Part shown: piece by piece, positions 23,560 to 34,635 of the stretch
How positions within the stretch are numbered: the stretch's first letter is position 1
Layout: every line of letters begins with the position of its first letter
NCBI GenBank assembly: GCA_959347315.1
Contig: OY365819.1
Coordinates: 23,330,589 to 23,394,588 of the forward strand
Origin: Bimastos eiseni
Taxonomy: Eukaryota; Annelida; Clitellata; Crassiclitellata; Lumbricidae
Direction: 5' to 3'
DNA: 64,000 nucleotides
Made by a program: the position numbers and the translations under genes
The notes under the pieces: generated by a model
What the model was told of the DNA's origin: nothing
What the model saw: only the letters and a program-made list of their open reading frames with translations
The model's database searches: none

Positions 23560-23895
23560 TCGCTCTCTGTGGTCCTTGGTTCAACCCGAACTGGCTGGGG
23601 GCCCCTTAACTGTGGCCTTACTCCTTTATGAATCGGCCCTGGCCCTCCTTCTGTTTATTCTGTACACCTCTGCTCTAGGTAGCATTCTCCCTCCTCTCGG
23701 CACTGCCTCCCACCAGTATGCTGGAGACACGCAGACCTATTCTATTTGCACGGCCTCTTCCTCAGCTCCGCAGGTGGTTGAACGCATGCTAGAGGTATCC
23801 ACTGTTCTCGAATCCTGGCTCTCTTATAATCACCTCTGCCTCAACAGTAGCAGAACCCAGTACATCTGGCTTTTAGGTCCAGTTGGGTAGGATTG
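23560..23895 (+). pseudogene. L2-like LINE RT fragment (motifs B-C)
   Basis: The frame reads LLLFILYTSALGSILPPLGT, then HQYAGDTQTYSI. A linker follows with VVERMLEVSTVLESWLSYNH and LCLNSSRTQYIWL, as expected after motif C in L2-like RTs. Motif C is AGD instead of ADD, and the LGP part of motif B is damaged, so the enzyme is dead. Both sides are truncated. Confidence 0.75.
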
Positions 23896-24099
23896 ACTTG
23901 TAACTCTTCGTCATCAGGCTTCGATTAACATCTGCTCTTCTCTATATGTTCGAGATATGGGCATTCATATGGCCTCCTATCCTCGCATGGTTCTGAACAA
24001 AGTCAGTTGAGTCTTTGAGGGATTTAGGTTAAGTCTGGTTTGCCTTCATCCAAAAGATGGAGATCATGTGGTAACAGGCTGATCTACCTCTGCTCAAAT

Positions 24100-24986
24100 A
24101 GTATATACATCCATCCATGTTACATATACATATACATATATATATATCCATCCATCCATCCATCCATCTATCTATCCATCCATCTATTAATCCACCCATC
24201 CATCCATCCAATCATCCATCCATTCATCCATCTATTCATCCATCCATCAGTCAATCAATCAATCAATCCCATCAACCCATCCATCAATCCATCCAAACAT
24301 CCGTCCATCCATTCATCCATCTATCGTATCCGTCCATCCATTCATCCATCTATGGTATCCGTCCATCCATCAATCCATCCATTCATCAATCTATTTATCC
24401 ATCCATCAATCAAACCCATTCATCGATCCATCGATCGATCGATCGATTCATCCATCTTTCCATCCATCCATCCATCCATCCAAGCATCCGTCCATCCATC
24501 CATCCATCCATCTATCCATCTATTTATCTATCCATCTGTCTTTCCAACCATCCATCCATCAATCAATCCCATCCACCCATACATCTATCCATCCAAACAT
24601 CTATCCATCCATCCATCTATCGTATCAGTCCGTCAATCCATCCATCTATCCATCTATCTGTTGATCCATCTGTCTATCAACTCATCCATCCACCCATCCA
24701 TCAATCAATCAATCAATCCCATCCATCCATCCATCCATCCATGTCTGTCCGTCCGTCCCTCCACCCATCCATCAATTCATCCATCTATTCATCCATCCAT
24801 CCATCAATCAATCCCATCCATCCATCTATATGTCTGTCTGTCCGTCCGTCCATCCATCCATCCATTGATATATCTATCCATCCATCCATCCATAAATTCA
24901 TACATCTATTCATCCATCCATCCAGCCATCCATATATGTCTGTCCGTCCGTCAGTCCGTCCATCCATCCATCCATCCATCCATCTA
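24100..24986. repeat. ~880-bp (CATC)n-type microsatellite
   Basis: A nearly continuous CCAT tetranucleotide array with CAAT, CTAT and CCGT variants. His-Pro-Ser-Ile open frames of over 300 codons are translations of the repeat, not proteins. Confidence 0.98.
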
Positions 24987-25512
24987 CTGATGTTATGCGT
25001 CGAGAAAGACAACTGGAGACATTCCTGTCTCTTCATGCTCACTTTGAACAAATATTTAACAACGGTGCTGTCTCTCTCGACGCATGTCATCCACAGATTT
25101 TCGCAGAATGTTGTTCTGCTGTTAAACACAGTTATAAAAGTTAAATACAGCAATCTTAACTGTCTGCATCTGAAATAATTATTCGTCAAATGGCTTTTTG
25201 ATATTACTGTTCATTCCAGCCAATGTATCCTGCTAAACTACATTTTTTATTATAGCGTTATTGTTTCATAAATCTGTATTTTCAATGATGCAGAAAAAGG
25301 TTTATATATCTATCACAAAACATGTAGCCTCATCGTAAAATTGATTTGAGAACGCTGCAATGATTACTATTGAACACGTCATGATTTTTTCTCACACCTC
25401 CAAGCGTTATGTCGGAAATGGTCTCTACACAACTTTGACTGTACATATTACTTATGCATTGAGTGACTGCCTAACGCACACCCAGCAGCACAAAACCCAG
25501 ATAACCACCTAC
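24987..25512. other. Unassigned sequence with a nested inverted repeat
   Basis: ATGCGTCGAGAAAGACA (24995-25011) pairs with the inverted TGTCTCTCTCGACGCAT (25069-25085), 16 of 17 bases, around a 57-bp loop that itself contains GAGACATTCCTGTCTC. Nothing else is recognised. Confidence 0.6.
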
Positions 25513-25621
25513 GGCGGGCCGACGTCGGTAACACGTTCACAAACTCATCAGTATCTGACATCTGACCGACGTCTTGCCGCTCAGATATCCGGCGAGTTTT
25601 TCAGACGTCGGCCCGACGGCT
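25513..25621. repeat. Small inverted-repeat element with GGGCCGACGTC ends
   Basis: GCGGGCCGACGTCGG at about 25513-25528 is mirrored by GACGTCGGCCCG at about 25606-25617. The ~105-bp segment is much richer in CpG than its surroundings and could be a very short MITE. No TSD is evident. Confidence 0.4.
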
Positions 25622-26600
25622 TTTTCCGACGGCTCTTTCTCAGTTAAGACTTCGGACACTTCATCCCAACCATATCCTCTCACCTGTGGTATTCCGCAAG
25701 GTTCTGTTCTCGGGCCCCTCTTGTTCATCCTCTACACTGCCCCCCTCCGTTCGCTCGTAAAATCATCTCGGTTGACCATCACCTATACGCCGACGACTCC
25801 CAGTTATTCATTTCTTTTTCTCCAACCGGCTTATCCAACTGGTACCAACTCCATTTATCATCTTCTCCATATGGTCGCTCAAATCTCACCCTGGATTACC
25901 TCAAATCTCCTATGCCTGAACCCCTTCAAAACCGAATTCATTCTGATTGGCCTTCGTGAACAATTGAAAAAAATTCCTGATCCCTCTATTTCCTTCATCC
26001 TTGATTCTTCATCCACCCATACATTCACTGCAATTCTCCTGTCCGCAACTTAGGCATAATCTTTGACCAAAATCTTAGCTTCGCTGATCACATTACCCAT
26101 TTTTATCGCTCTTGTTTCGTGCATATCCGTGATCTTCGTAGAATCCGCCCCATGCGTGACTTAAAAACTGCATTCACAATCGCCACTTAAATAGTTCACG
26201 CAAAATTGGATGACTGCAACTCCCTTTTCCTCAGCACCCAAATAAACCGTCTTCAAGCCATTCAGAATGCTCTCGCCCGTGCTGTTACAAAAACCCAAAA
26301 ACACCCCATATAATTCCTGCCCTCAAATCACTCCACTGGCTCAAAATACCTGAACGGAATGAATACAATGTCATTTCACTCGCCTACAACAAACTTCAAC
26401 ACTCCAATTCTCACAGCCCACATATCTCCGTCAACTGTTAACGATTCAATCAAATCGCTCAATTCGTTCCAGCTCTTCCACCCTCATCACTTACATTTGC
26501 AAATCGCTCCATAGCTACTGCTGCTCCGCCTCTTTGACACAAACTACTTCCAGCATTAAGACTAATCGTCGGCTGAGCATTAGGCCCATCTTCACAAATC
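25622..26600 (+). mobile_element. L2-like LINE, 5'-truncated and frameshifted
   Basis: Begins with an SDGSFSVKTS segment and motif [21 protein letters not shown]. An intact motif C, LYADDSQLFIS, lies in another frame near 25785. NLLCLNPFKTEFILIGL, INRLQAIQNALARAV (near 26245) and C-terminal blocks follow to about 26560. Frame changes before motif C and after 26050 show it is a pseudogene. No clear 3' tail was found. Confidence 0.8.
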
Positions 26601-26965
26601 TCCAGTTTTGAAAATTCCGGGATAAACGAGTTTGAAGTCTCGGCTGGAAAGGACGATCAGGCTAAATAAGAAATAAAATGCAATTAAACTTCACTCAATG
26701 TCTGTACAGATGTCATTTTAGATTATTTAAAAACCCGAATATTGCATAAAAAGTTACATTAAATTAAAATTACATTAAAAGTTACATTAAATTTTGCAAT
26801 TACAGATGCCTTTGAGAAATATTTTTATAAAATTGATTTTCAAAGATAGCAAATCATCAAAACGAAAGAATAAACACGACGTGATAAAATAAAGCAACGA
26901 ATAATTATTGGCGAGTGTTTTCGTTTAAATGTTCATAGATATAGTGCGTGCACAGTGTTATATAT

Positions 26966-27011
<46 letters not shown>

Positions 27012-27502
27012 TCCGATCTCCTTCGTCCAATCAATAATAGGCTTTTTAGGAGATAAAAAGACATTTCTACACTGAGGAAACTTTAATCGAATACAACTTC
27101 GAAGATTCGATAAATGATTGGGCCTACTGGAATATTCTGGAATCAGGACATTCGACAGTCTATTTTTTTTATATTTTCAAAACGACATCAAATCAAAGAA
27201 ATTTATTTGGCTGATCAGAATTATATACTACAGCTTACAGCGTATCCACAACTAAATAGTAAAATAAGTAATTCTAGTTGAGAAACGAGAGAAGGAGTCA
27301 TGGAGTTAGTAATGAGGATGAGATAAGCCCAGGAGAATCAATTAGGGACCAAAGGTCCCGTAAGTTAGGGCCACCTAGTAGGATAGGTTAAATAGAAAAG
27401 CGAGAGCCGGTAATAGAAGTTCAAAGGGAGAAGACAATAGATTCAACGGTGTATAAACATAAAACTTAACTAGTCTTAACTAAAAAAATTTTAGCTAGGA
27501 GG
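26601..27502. other. Unassigned sequence with a (TA)n run
   Basis: A TA dinucleotide tract covers about 26959-27010. CAAATCAAAGAAATTTATTT near 27191 resembles a reversed CR1-type tail. No gene is recognised. Confidence 0.5.
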
Positions 27503-27963
27503 CAGTGTTGTATGCAAGACTTGAAACTTCAAGACTAAGACGAGACCGAGACAGTGAGGTGCCGAGACCGAGACCGTGAGTTACCAAGACCGAGACCGAG
27601 ACACTAGGATCAAGACAGTACGAGACAGTAAAAGATAAGTGATCCTACATAAAATGCTGTAAAATACTAATGTGTCAGTTTTCGGGAATAAGGTTCATTT
27701 GTAATTTCAATTTGAAACTTGTAATGTATGTAGCACAAATTCCTGAGAATAGTTTTCATATTTCATATTGCCGCAAGATATTAAGACAGTTAACGCGAAA
27801 CTTATCGAGATCTCATGTTCGAGACAGAACAAGACTTTCACTTCAAGACAGTTTATAAAAATTCGAGACACTACCTCGAGACCGAGATAGCAGGCTTCCG
27901 AGACCGAGACACTAAAAAAACTGTCTCGAGACCGAGACGCTGTCTCGAGACCATACAACTCTG
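27503..27963. mobile_element. hAT-type MITE, GTCTC family copy A, exact 8-bp TSD
   Basis: Terminal repeats CAGTGTTGTATG and, inverted, CAGAGTTGTATG are flanked by an exact CTAGGAGG duplication (27495-27502 and 27964-27971). Subterminal regions are arrays of GAGACCGAGAC/GTCTCG motifs. No transposase is encoded. CAG-type ends and an 8-bp TSD are characteristic of hAT elements. Confidence 0.93.
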
Positions 27964-27971
27964 CTAGGAGG

Positions 27972-28673
27972 TGAAGAGGTAGGTACAGTACAAATCACGT
28001 TAAAAGGTCCTCTCGCTCGGGATTCACTGGCTTTTGGCTCGTGATCCTCGAGCGATTCTTGCTATTTTCTTTGGCGAGTAAGGGGCTAAACCAAGCGAAT
28101 CTCGCCAGATTCGCCAGCTAATTTCGCCGGATTCGCCGGAGAATACCCAGCAATCCGTTGCGTATGCTAGTCTCGAGAGATGTCATTAAGAAGACATTAA
28201 TCGACATCAAAGATAAATTCATGACTTGGATGAAACATCTGTTTCAGTAAACCACTACTCGGCGGCCCGACGTCAAATTGACGTCTTCTTAATCGGCAAC
28301 TCATCGTTGCGCGGCTTCTCGTAGGGTGCTCGTATATTTGGTTTTTCCACGACGAGAAGCACCCTTTGTCGAAAATTTCCGCTCCGTTGGCAGTGCGGGA
28401 GGCTGCGGCTTGCTTGAGTTGGATCACGTGGCCGAGCGATAGCGAATCATCTGCGAGCTAATGGCCGACCATTCTAAATTGATGCCATGCGTGATCGTTC
28501 TTTGTGAAGTAGCGCTGAATGAGGTATGCACATCGCTGTCTTATATTTATCACTAAAACGTTACAACTGCAATAGCAGCGTTACGTTGGGCCTAATTAAA
28601 CGTTATTTTGATTGTATATCCTTAATTCTTTGCATAATATTCATAGGCAGAATATTCATTACCGATCACACGG
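27972..28673. other. Unassigned sequence
   Basis: Contains a short CpG-rich patch with repeated TCGCCGGATTCGCC-like words near 28105-28140. No coding or RNA feature is recognised. Confidence 0.4.
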
Positions 28674-28820
28674 GGTAGTACTAAACACCTAAAATACATC
28701 GAAAAGGCCGAAAGATACCGAAAAGCACAAAGAAATTACTTCTGTAGCCTTGTATCGATAAACTATACGGGTACGTCATTTTCGGTGCTTTTCGGTATTT
28801 TTTCGATGTTTAGTACTACC
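28674..28820. mobile_element. 147-bp MITE-like inverted-repeat element
   Basis: GGTAGTACTAAACA at the left end and TGTTTAGTACTACC at the right end are perfect inverted repeats. The similarity continues inward through ATCGAAAA and ATACCGAAAAGCA words. No TSD was identified. Confidence 0.75.
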
Positions 28821-28928
28821 GATTATGGGTGATTATAATGCATATTATATAGTCAAATAGGTTGTTACACCTGCCGGTGTGGTTGCCTGCTAGGCGTCTA
28901 TCACTGTAGTTGGATCGGGTAAAGTCCC

Positions 28929-29178
28929 GGGTGTTGGTAAAATATGAACCGGCGAACTGCGAACCGGTAAAACGCGAACCAAAATGCGAACCATAGCTAG
29001 TATCGTTTACAGATAATTGCCGAAAAATGTTGGCCGCATGAATAAAAATATATATGGAAACCATAGGCGCGAACCGGTCACATGACTTTTGGCAGCCAAT
29101 CGAAAACAGGTTCGCAAGCGGTTCGCATTTTACCGGTTCGCAGTTCGTCAGTTCGGGGTTCGCATTTTACCGAAACCC
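28929..29178. mobile_element. 250-bp MITE, GTAAAATGCGAACC family, exact 9-bp TSD
   Basis: Flanked by TAAAGTCCC at 28920-28928 and 29179-29187. The ends read GGGTGTTGGTAAAAT and, inverted, GGGTTTCGGTAAAAT, followed by repeated GCGAACCGG and CGAACTGCGAACC words. A 9-bp TSD points to MULE-like mobilisation. A second copy is at 30291-30636. Confidence 0.9.
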
Positions 29179-29339
29179 TAAAGTCCCTCGGTTATTAGCA
29201 GCCACTATATCTGCGCTTTTGACATTCGCTTTAAGATTGTAAAATGCTCGAAGACTGGCGCGTTCAATGGTTGCCAATTATTGAAAGTTACACATTAAAA
29301 GTTCATTGCCCGATACTGCAGTCACGATAGTCACAGCAA

Positions 29340-30193
29340 GGGCACAGGTAAAATGATGATTTGCTGATCTGCTGATTTGCTGATCGGGGGCAGGTAAAAT
29401 GCTGATCGGAAATTGCTGATTGGTCATGCTGATTGGTGGGTAAAATGCTGATTCGCTGATTTTCGTTTTTATAAACAACAATATGAAGAAACTATTGAAC
29501 AACTTTTATTTGCACATAGCAATCTGAGGAAACTATTGAACAACTGTTATTTGCACATATCATGAATGTAGGCCTATATTGTTTTCTTAATGAATTATTG
29601 CTCCACCTGTCGGTCGATTCTCAATTGCATTTACTGCTTGAGCAGTAAATAACTTGTAGATATCACTCATGTTTTCACTATATTCAAATAAAATGTATCC
29701 TAACTTTTCAAATATTAACATTTCTTTGGGTAATGAAAATATATAGGCATATGGTGTCTAGGGTCAGTCAACCATTTCTGATTGACTTTACTGATAAACA
29801 GTGCTGTCTGTTGATTTTAATGCTTCATGAACTAAGTCTGTTATTATTTAAACCAGTATTGAAGACAACTATGTTCTGATTAACTGTGACGAATAATACA
29901 TTAGTAGGCCTATGATGACCAATGCCTCATAAACAGTGTGTTTGTTGATTTTAACTATATTGAAGACAACAAAGTTCTAATTAACTGTCATTAATGCAAT
30001 TAGTACATTGATTAATGCTTTGTGAACTCTTTAAACCAAACAGGCTTAAAGGCTTCATAAATACTTGTTTGTTAATTTTACCAATCAGCATTTTACCATT
30101 CACCTTGCTGATTGTCTGCTTTGTAAAATGATGACCAATCAGCAAGTTCCGATCAGCATTTTACCTCAGCAAATCAGCATTTTACCTGTGCCC
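29340..30193. mobile_element. 854-bp non-autonomous DNA element, exact 9-bp TSD
   Basis: TCACAGCAA flanks it at 29331-29339 and 30194-30202. Ends are GGGCACAGGTAAAATG on both sides (inverted), followed by subterminal arrays of GTAAAATGCTGAT and TTGCTGATTGG. The interior is A+T-rich and non-coding. The GGTAAAATG core and TSD length match its two neighbours, so one transposase may mobilise all three. Confidence 0.92.
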
Positions 30194-30290
30194 TCACAGC
30201 AATAGATGTTGTGTAACTGACCAGCAGAAGCACGTGGAAAATTTTTACTGTTCGTTTTTGGTTGTTTGCAGTATGGCGGCTGCCACTTTG

Positions 30291-30636
30291 GAGTGTTGGT
30301 AAAATGCGAAGCGGCGAAGTGCGAACCGGTAAAACGCGGACCATTGATGCGAACGGATCAGATTAAGGCATCGTGAGGGTCGGTTAGGGTCAGGGTGGGC
30401 ATCGTGAGGGTTGGTTATTATTAGGGTTAGTGTAGTTGATAGATAGCGTTCAGGGTCATGGCTGGTATCGTTTATAGATAATTGACGAAAACCTTTGGCC
30501 GTATGAATAATAATATAAATGGCAACCATAGGCACGAACCTGTCACGTGACTTTTGGCAGCCAATCGAAGACAAGTTCGCAAGCGGTTCACATTTTACCA
30601 GTTCGCCGGTTCGCAGTTCGCATTTTATCCACACCC
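30291..30636. mobile_element. 346-bp MITE, GTAAAATGCGAACC family, copy 2
   Basis: Ends GAGTGTTGGTAAAATGCG and, inverted, GGGTGTGGATAAAATGCG. Flanks GCCACTTTG (30282-30290) and GCCACGTTA (30637-30645) agree at 7 of 9 bases, a decayed 9-bp TSD. It has an extra interior segment with GGGTCAGGG and GGTTAGGGTCAGGG words not present in the copy at 28929. Confidence 0.85.
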
Positions 30637-30645
30637 GCCACGTTA

Positions 30646-31187
30646 TTGAAATCTCCAGAAAAATAGCATGTGCTTGTGAACATTAGATGCTCTTTTTCTG
30701 CCTTCTCTTAAACCATTATTGTAATTGGGAACAATGCCAACACACCCAATTAAGATTATTATATTAAAAAAAATTGCTTATAAATTTACAATTTTTTAAG
30801 AAATATTTCATTTGTGAAATAATCATGCAGCGCATTTTCTCTGATGGAAGGCATGCATGCGTGTAGATAGTTTTATTTCAGTTTTCTTTCCATGCTCATG
30901 TTATTGTTACAGATCAGATATGTTGCACATAATGGACATCAAAATCAAAGTGTGTTGGGAGAACTTTATTATGGTATGAGTAACTGAAGTCAGCCTTCGA
31001 TTGTGAATTTTAAAAGCCATGCCTCTAATGTTAGCATTGTAAATTCGTAAATATATAATACCTCCACCAGAACAATTTACTCAGTTATTTTGGATTCTTT
31101 TGAGACTTTATGTAGAGCCTGTAGATGACAGAAACATAAAAAAAACTTAGGTTTGTTATGATGGTTTAGTTTTATAGGCCATGATTA
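30646..31187. other. Unassigned A+T-rich sequence
   Basis: No gene, RNA or tandem repeat recognised. Confidence 0.4.
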
Positions 31188-31306
31188 TTAGGGATGAACC
31201 GAGTGTCTATTTTGTGCTGAGTCAGAGTATCGAGTTTACAAGTTTAATTGTTCCGAGTCCGAGTTTCTAATATTTATAGAAATTCTCAAGTTTTGGTTCA
31301 TCCCTC
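31188..31306. mobile_element. ~120-bp MITE-like element (TTAGGGATGAACC ends)
   Basis: TTAGGGATGAACC at the left end and GGTTCATCCCTCA at the right are inverted repeats. The interior repeats GAGTCCGAG-like words. The ends are typical of hAT MITEs, but no convincing TSD is seen. Confidence 0.65.
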
Positions 31307-31709
31307 ATAATAACCAAGGGATCATCGGAGGGTTGATCATCAAGGTTAGTAGGTCACTACAGTTGACATACTCATGGCCCTGCTGATGAAGGGTTGGCAT
31401 ATATGTAGCAATTCAACTTTTGTGGGCAGCATGGCAAGCACATCTTAAAATTATTGCAATTGAAAGTTGATGGCTAGTCTTTCAATGTGACATTATATCA
31501 GCAAATTACGAAGTGCATATAACTGTTTCTGTAACACGTCCTTTAAGTAAGATCCGTTTTATTAAGGTGCACTGTAAATGATAGTTGTATTGTATTGAAT
31601 AACGAGGACTTACAAGATTTTGACATATTAGACATTGATGCAGGTTTAGCAATTTTTTGCCTTTTTTTGATGAATTGTGCAGAAATTCTTAGCCAAAATA
31701 CTTCACAGA

Positions 31710-31883
31710 CAGGGCCGTGTCGAGCTATAATTGTGTCCTGTGCCCAGCATCAATCTGGCGCCCCACATTTTTAAAATAGTGCATTTTATGGAATAATAAG
31801 TTATTCCATCCTGAAATTTGTGCCATTTGCACATTTGTGCCCTGGGCAACGGCCCCGCTGGCCCCTCCCTCGGTACGGCCCTG
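31710..31883. mobile_element. 174-bp hAT-type MITE, exact 8-bp TSD
   Basis: TTCACAGA at 31702-31709 and 31884-31891 flanks ends CAGGGCCGTGTC and, inverted, CAGGGCCGTACC. Inner GGCGCC and GGGCAACGGCCCC words are typical of a MITE class found in many animals. Non-coding. Confidence 0.95.
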
Positions 31884-32007
31884 TTCACAGATGCAATATT
31901 GAATGCACAACACTTGTATAAGATGTGATATTCCAGTTTGTTGACTCCATACACATTGTTTTTAAACAAGATGTCAAATCTGAACTGATTGGGTAGCCTT
32001 CTTTTTG

Positions 32008-32113
32008 GCATTAATATTAGGGTTTCCCAATTGATATCTCAGCTTTCAATTAATTTAATTTAACTTTAATTATTATATATATATATTTATATATATATAT
32101 CATAGAGATACAA
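32008..32113. repeat. Left copy of a ~100-bp direct duplication around a SINE
   Basis: Begins GCATTAATATTAGGGTTTCC and ends with an A+T run and GAGATACAA. The right copy (32344-32440) matches it at roughly 90% with some gaps. Confidence 0.85.
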
Positions 32114-32343
32114 TACAACTTGGCATTTATAACGCTCTTTATCACAACAAGTCGCGTTCGAAAGCGCGTACACGTCTCGATGACGCAACTGCTGATGTAA
32201 TGCAGAGCATTTTGTGCGAAGGATTTGCTCAAGGTCCCTACACTGTGACACCCCGGACGAGGGTCGAACCCGCTCGCTCAGCGCATACTGAGCATTACGG
32301 GTTGACCGCTCTAATCGCTCGGCCACCATGCCACATCTTTGTT
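32114..32343 (-). mobile_element. tRNA-derived SINE, copy A
   Basis: On the minus strand, an A-box-like GGCCGAGCGATTAGAGCGG is followed ~45 bp later by a B-box GGGTTCGACCC, the internal RNA polymerase III promoter of a tRNA-like (Leu/Ser-type) head. The body contains GACCTTGAGCAA and CTCTGCATTACA, shared with copies at 40080 and 44208. The tail reads GTTGTATTGTATC. It lies between two ~100-bp direct repeats. Confidence 0.85.
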
Positions 32344-32440
32344 GCATTAATATTCGGGTTTCCCAATTGATATCTCAGCTTTAAATTAATTTATTTTTAC
32401 TTTAATTATATATATTTATATATATATCATAAAGATACAA
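32344..32440. repeat. Right copy of the ~100-bp direct duplication
   Basis: Begins GCATTAATATTCGGGTTTCC and ends AAAGATACAA, immediately after the head of SINE copy A. Confidence 0.85.
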
Positions 32441-32799
32441 ATTTTCAGATCCATCTGGGGCAATCACCACAAATGCCTGGTTTCAGGAACATGATGATCT
32501 GATATAATTTTATAATATGACGTGTGTGATATTGTTACTTTAGTGACTTTGCCTATTCACTAACTTTTGCATTTATTATGTTGTACACAGATATGGTAAA
32601 CTGACTGACTCGCAGTGAAGCGAATACGGATATCATCACTATGGAATGGCTGTGTGGGGCTTAAGGGCAGGAATTGTTGAATTTCAGCAGCATAGAAGAG
32701 GGTAATAATTCTGATATATAAAGCTCACACGTTACTAATAATGACAATGCTCCATTAAAATTAAGATCTAAATCAATCAATCAATGTGAACTTAATAAA

Positions 32800-33090
32800 G
32801 CACCCCTTCAAGATATCTACTCACAGGCGCTCCTGGACTGACAACGGCTGAAAATAGGGATTTAAACGTAGAGCAAAATGCAGGCGAGGCATTTCTAGGC
32901 AGGAGGCATAGCTCTTGGTGAAGCCCATTCCAGAAGGTCGGGCCCAAAGCTGGAAAAGCCCGATATTGCATCATAGTGGAATTATCATGCTTTTTGATGT
33001 TACTGGCTAGCATTTTTATATGAATCCCTGTTCTCTTAGTAAGCACCAAGACCAGCAGATCATTAAGGTAAAAATCATCCAAGCACCACC
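32800..33090 (-). pseudogene. L2-like LINE RT C-terminus
   Basis: The minus frame reads RAFPALGPTFWNGLHQELCL, then FCSTFKSLFS, the conserved end block of CR1/L2-type ORF2. An AATC-type tail lies just beyond, at 32771-32785 on the + strand. Confidence 0.7.
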
Positions 33091-34389
33091 TAGCTATTGT
33101 AGTATTGTATGGTATATTTTTTCATTGCTTAGCACTAGTTGTCATGATGTCACTAATTCACGAGTCTTAATAGTTATCCATATCCGTGAATTAGTTACAA
33201 ATTATCCGAGGAGCCCAAGCATAGGAATAGGTTAAGGAAAGGCATACCAGCAATGGGATTCTCTTGGTGAAAAAAACAGAGAGCCATGTGCTGCCACATG
33301 ACTACATAACAGGTCACATGCTTTTACGCACGATTCAGGACCTCACAAATATGTCCTGTGCAGTGGTCCCCACAACGAGGTTGGCTATGGATTAGCATTA
33401 TGATTCGTGAATTTGTGCTGCCTTCTACATGCTGTTTTTTTTATTTTGTCTGTAGGCCTATAGCTAAGTATTTGCAGAGCATGGCTTGCAAAGAGTCACT
33501 GAGAAGCAAGAAGCTGACTGTTCCGAATGCCCACAGACCTGTTCCCTCCGACAAACAGGAGAACACGGGGGTGCAAACGCACACACGTCTCTGGTGCATC
33601 CAAGGGAAAGGATAGGAACCAGAATAAAAATGGCATCTTCGACTTCCATGCATCCGTAATCAACGCTGTGTGACGGGCCTGCCTTTTCATCTGCAGTGTT
33701 CAGCACTGTGGTCAAAAGCTCCAGCAACTCCTCGATGACTGTGAATTAAGAACTGGAGTCGCTTGTGGACTTCAGGAGTCAAGTTGAGATGCTTCTAACC
33801 AAGGTGCCCCTCTTCAGAATTTCTACATGCTCATCGAACAAGTCAAGATTGAGAATGCTTTGAACTCATAATAACTACATAAACATAAAGAACATTATGA
33901 ACTGCCACATTGCCCTAGGTAGCTGTACCTGAGTGCCCTTGAGAGTTAATTGCTGTGATATATGCATACTTTGTAAGTTAAAGCACAGCCTTTATTTTAA
34001 TGCCTGCACTAGGCTTATTATCCTGCAGAACAAATATCTATAAATTGAATTTGTGCAAGCTGTGTATTTATGTAGAGCAAAGCATTGGAGAAGTCCTTTA
34101 CCTCTAGTTTTCTGTTTGGGGTTTTTTGAACCCCATAAATTGCATATTATGTACTCATACATTTATTAAACTGATGTTGAATAAAGACTGAGTGAGAGCT
34201 AAATCTACCTTTTCACAAAAGTCTTAGATTAAACACTATTACGATATTGTCTATAATCATTGTAGGCCACTTCATTTGTAACAGTGGAAAATGTTACTGA
34301 TAAAGCAGTTGGGTACCATGCATTGGGCACAGTAACTGATTGTGAAGCACTGTCTTGATATTTAAACTGATGTCAAACCGACGTTAAGA
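33091..34389. other. Unassigned sequence, possible transcript end
   Basis: A TTTTGTCTGTAG acceptor-like site near 33453 and AATAAAG near 34183 could mark a terminal exon on the + strand. Open frames between (for example 33483-33615) have no recognised domain, and overlapping minus-strand frames are equally long, so no gene is called. Confidence 0.3.
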
Positions 34390-34635
34390 GAGATAGGACT
34401 GGATCCAGAGAAGAGCATTATCAGTGAAGACAAACCAGGTAGACAATCTCTAGAGCGGAATTGATGAAAAGAATTTGACTAAAAGTAGAATACTCATATC
34501 CATCTCGCTTCTGTTTAAGTATGAGTATTTTCATCATTCCAGCTCCCAGTTCAGCAGAATTCTTTTCATCCATCCAGCTTGATATTACATTATATATTGT
34601 ATTGGAGATCTGTGCCAAAACGTTCGGCTTCGTCC
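34390..34635. mobile_element. Foldback-like element 2 (short)
   Basis: GGAATTGATGAAAAGAATTT on the left and ATTTTCATCATTCCAGCTCC on the right form inverted arms. The centre (ATACTCATATCCATCTCGC) matches the centre of element 1 near 2456. The outer AGATCTGTGCCAAAACG also matches. Confidence 0.6.

Noticed and set aside
24040..25178. His-Pro-Ser-Ile repeat proteins of over 300 codons.
   Set aside because: All are translations of the CATC microsatellite, open in more than one frame.
33441..33727. A host exon on either strand near 33.4-33.7 kb.
   Set aside because: Overlapping frames on both strands are similar in length and none shows a domain. The splice-like and polyadenylation-like signals alone are too weak.
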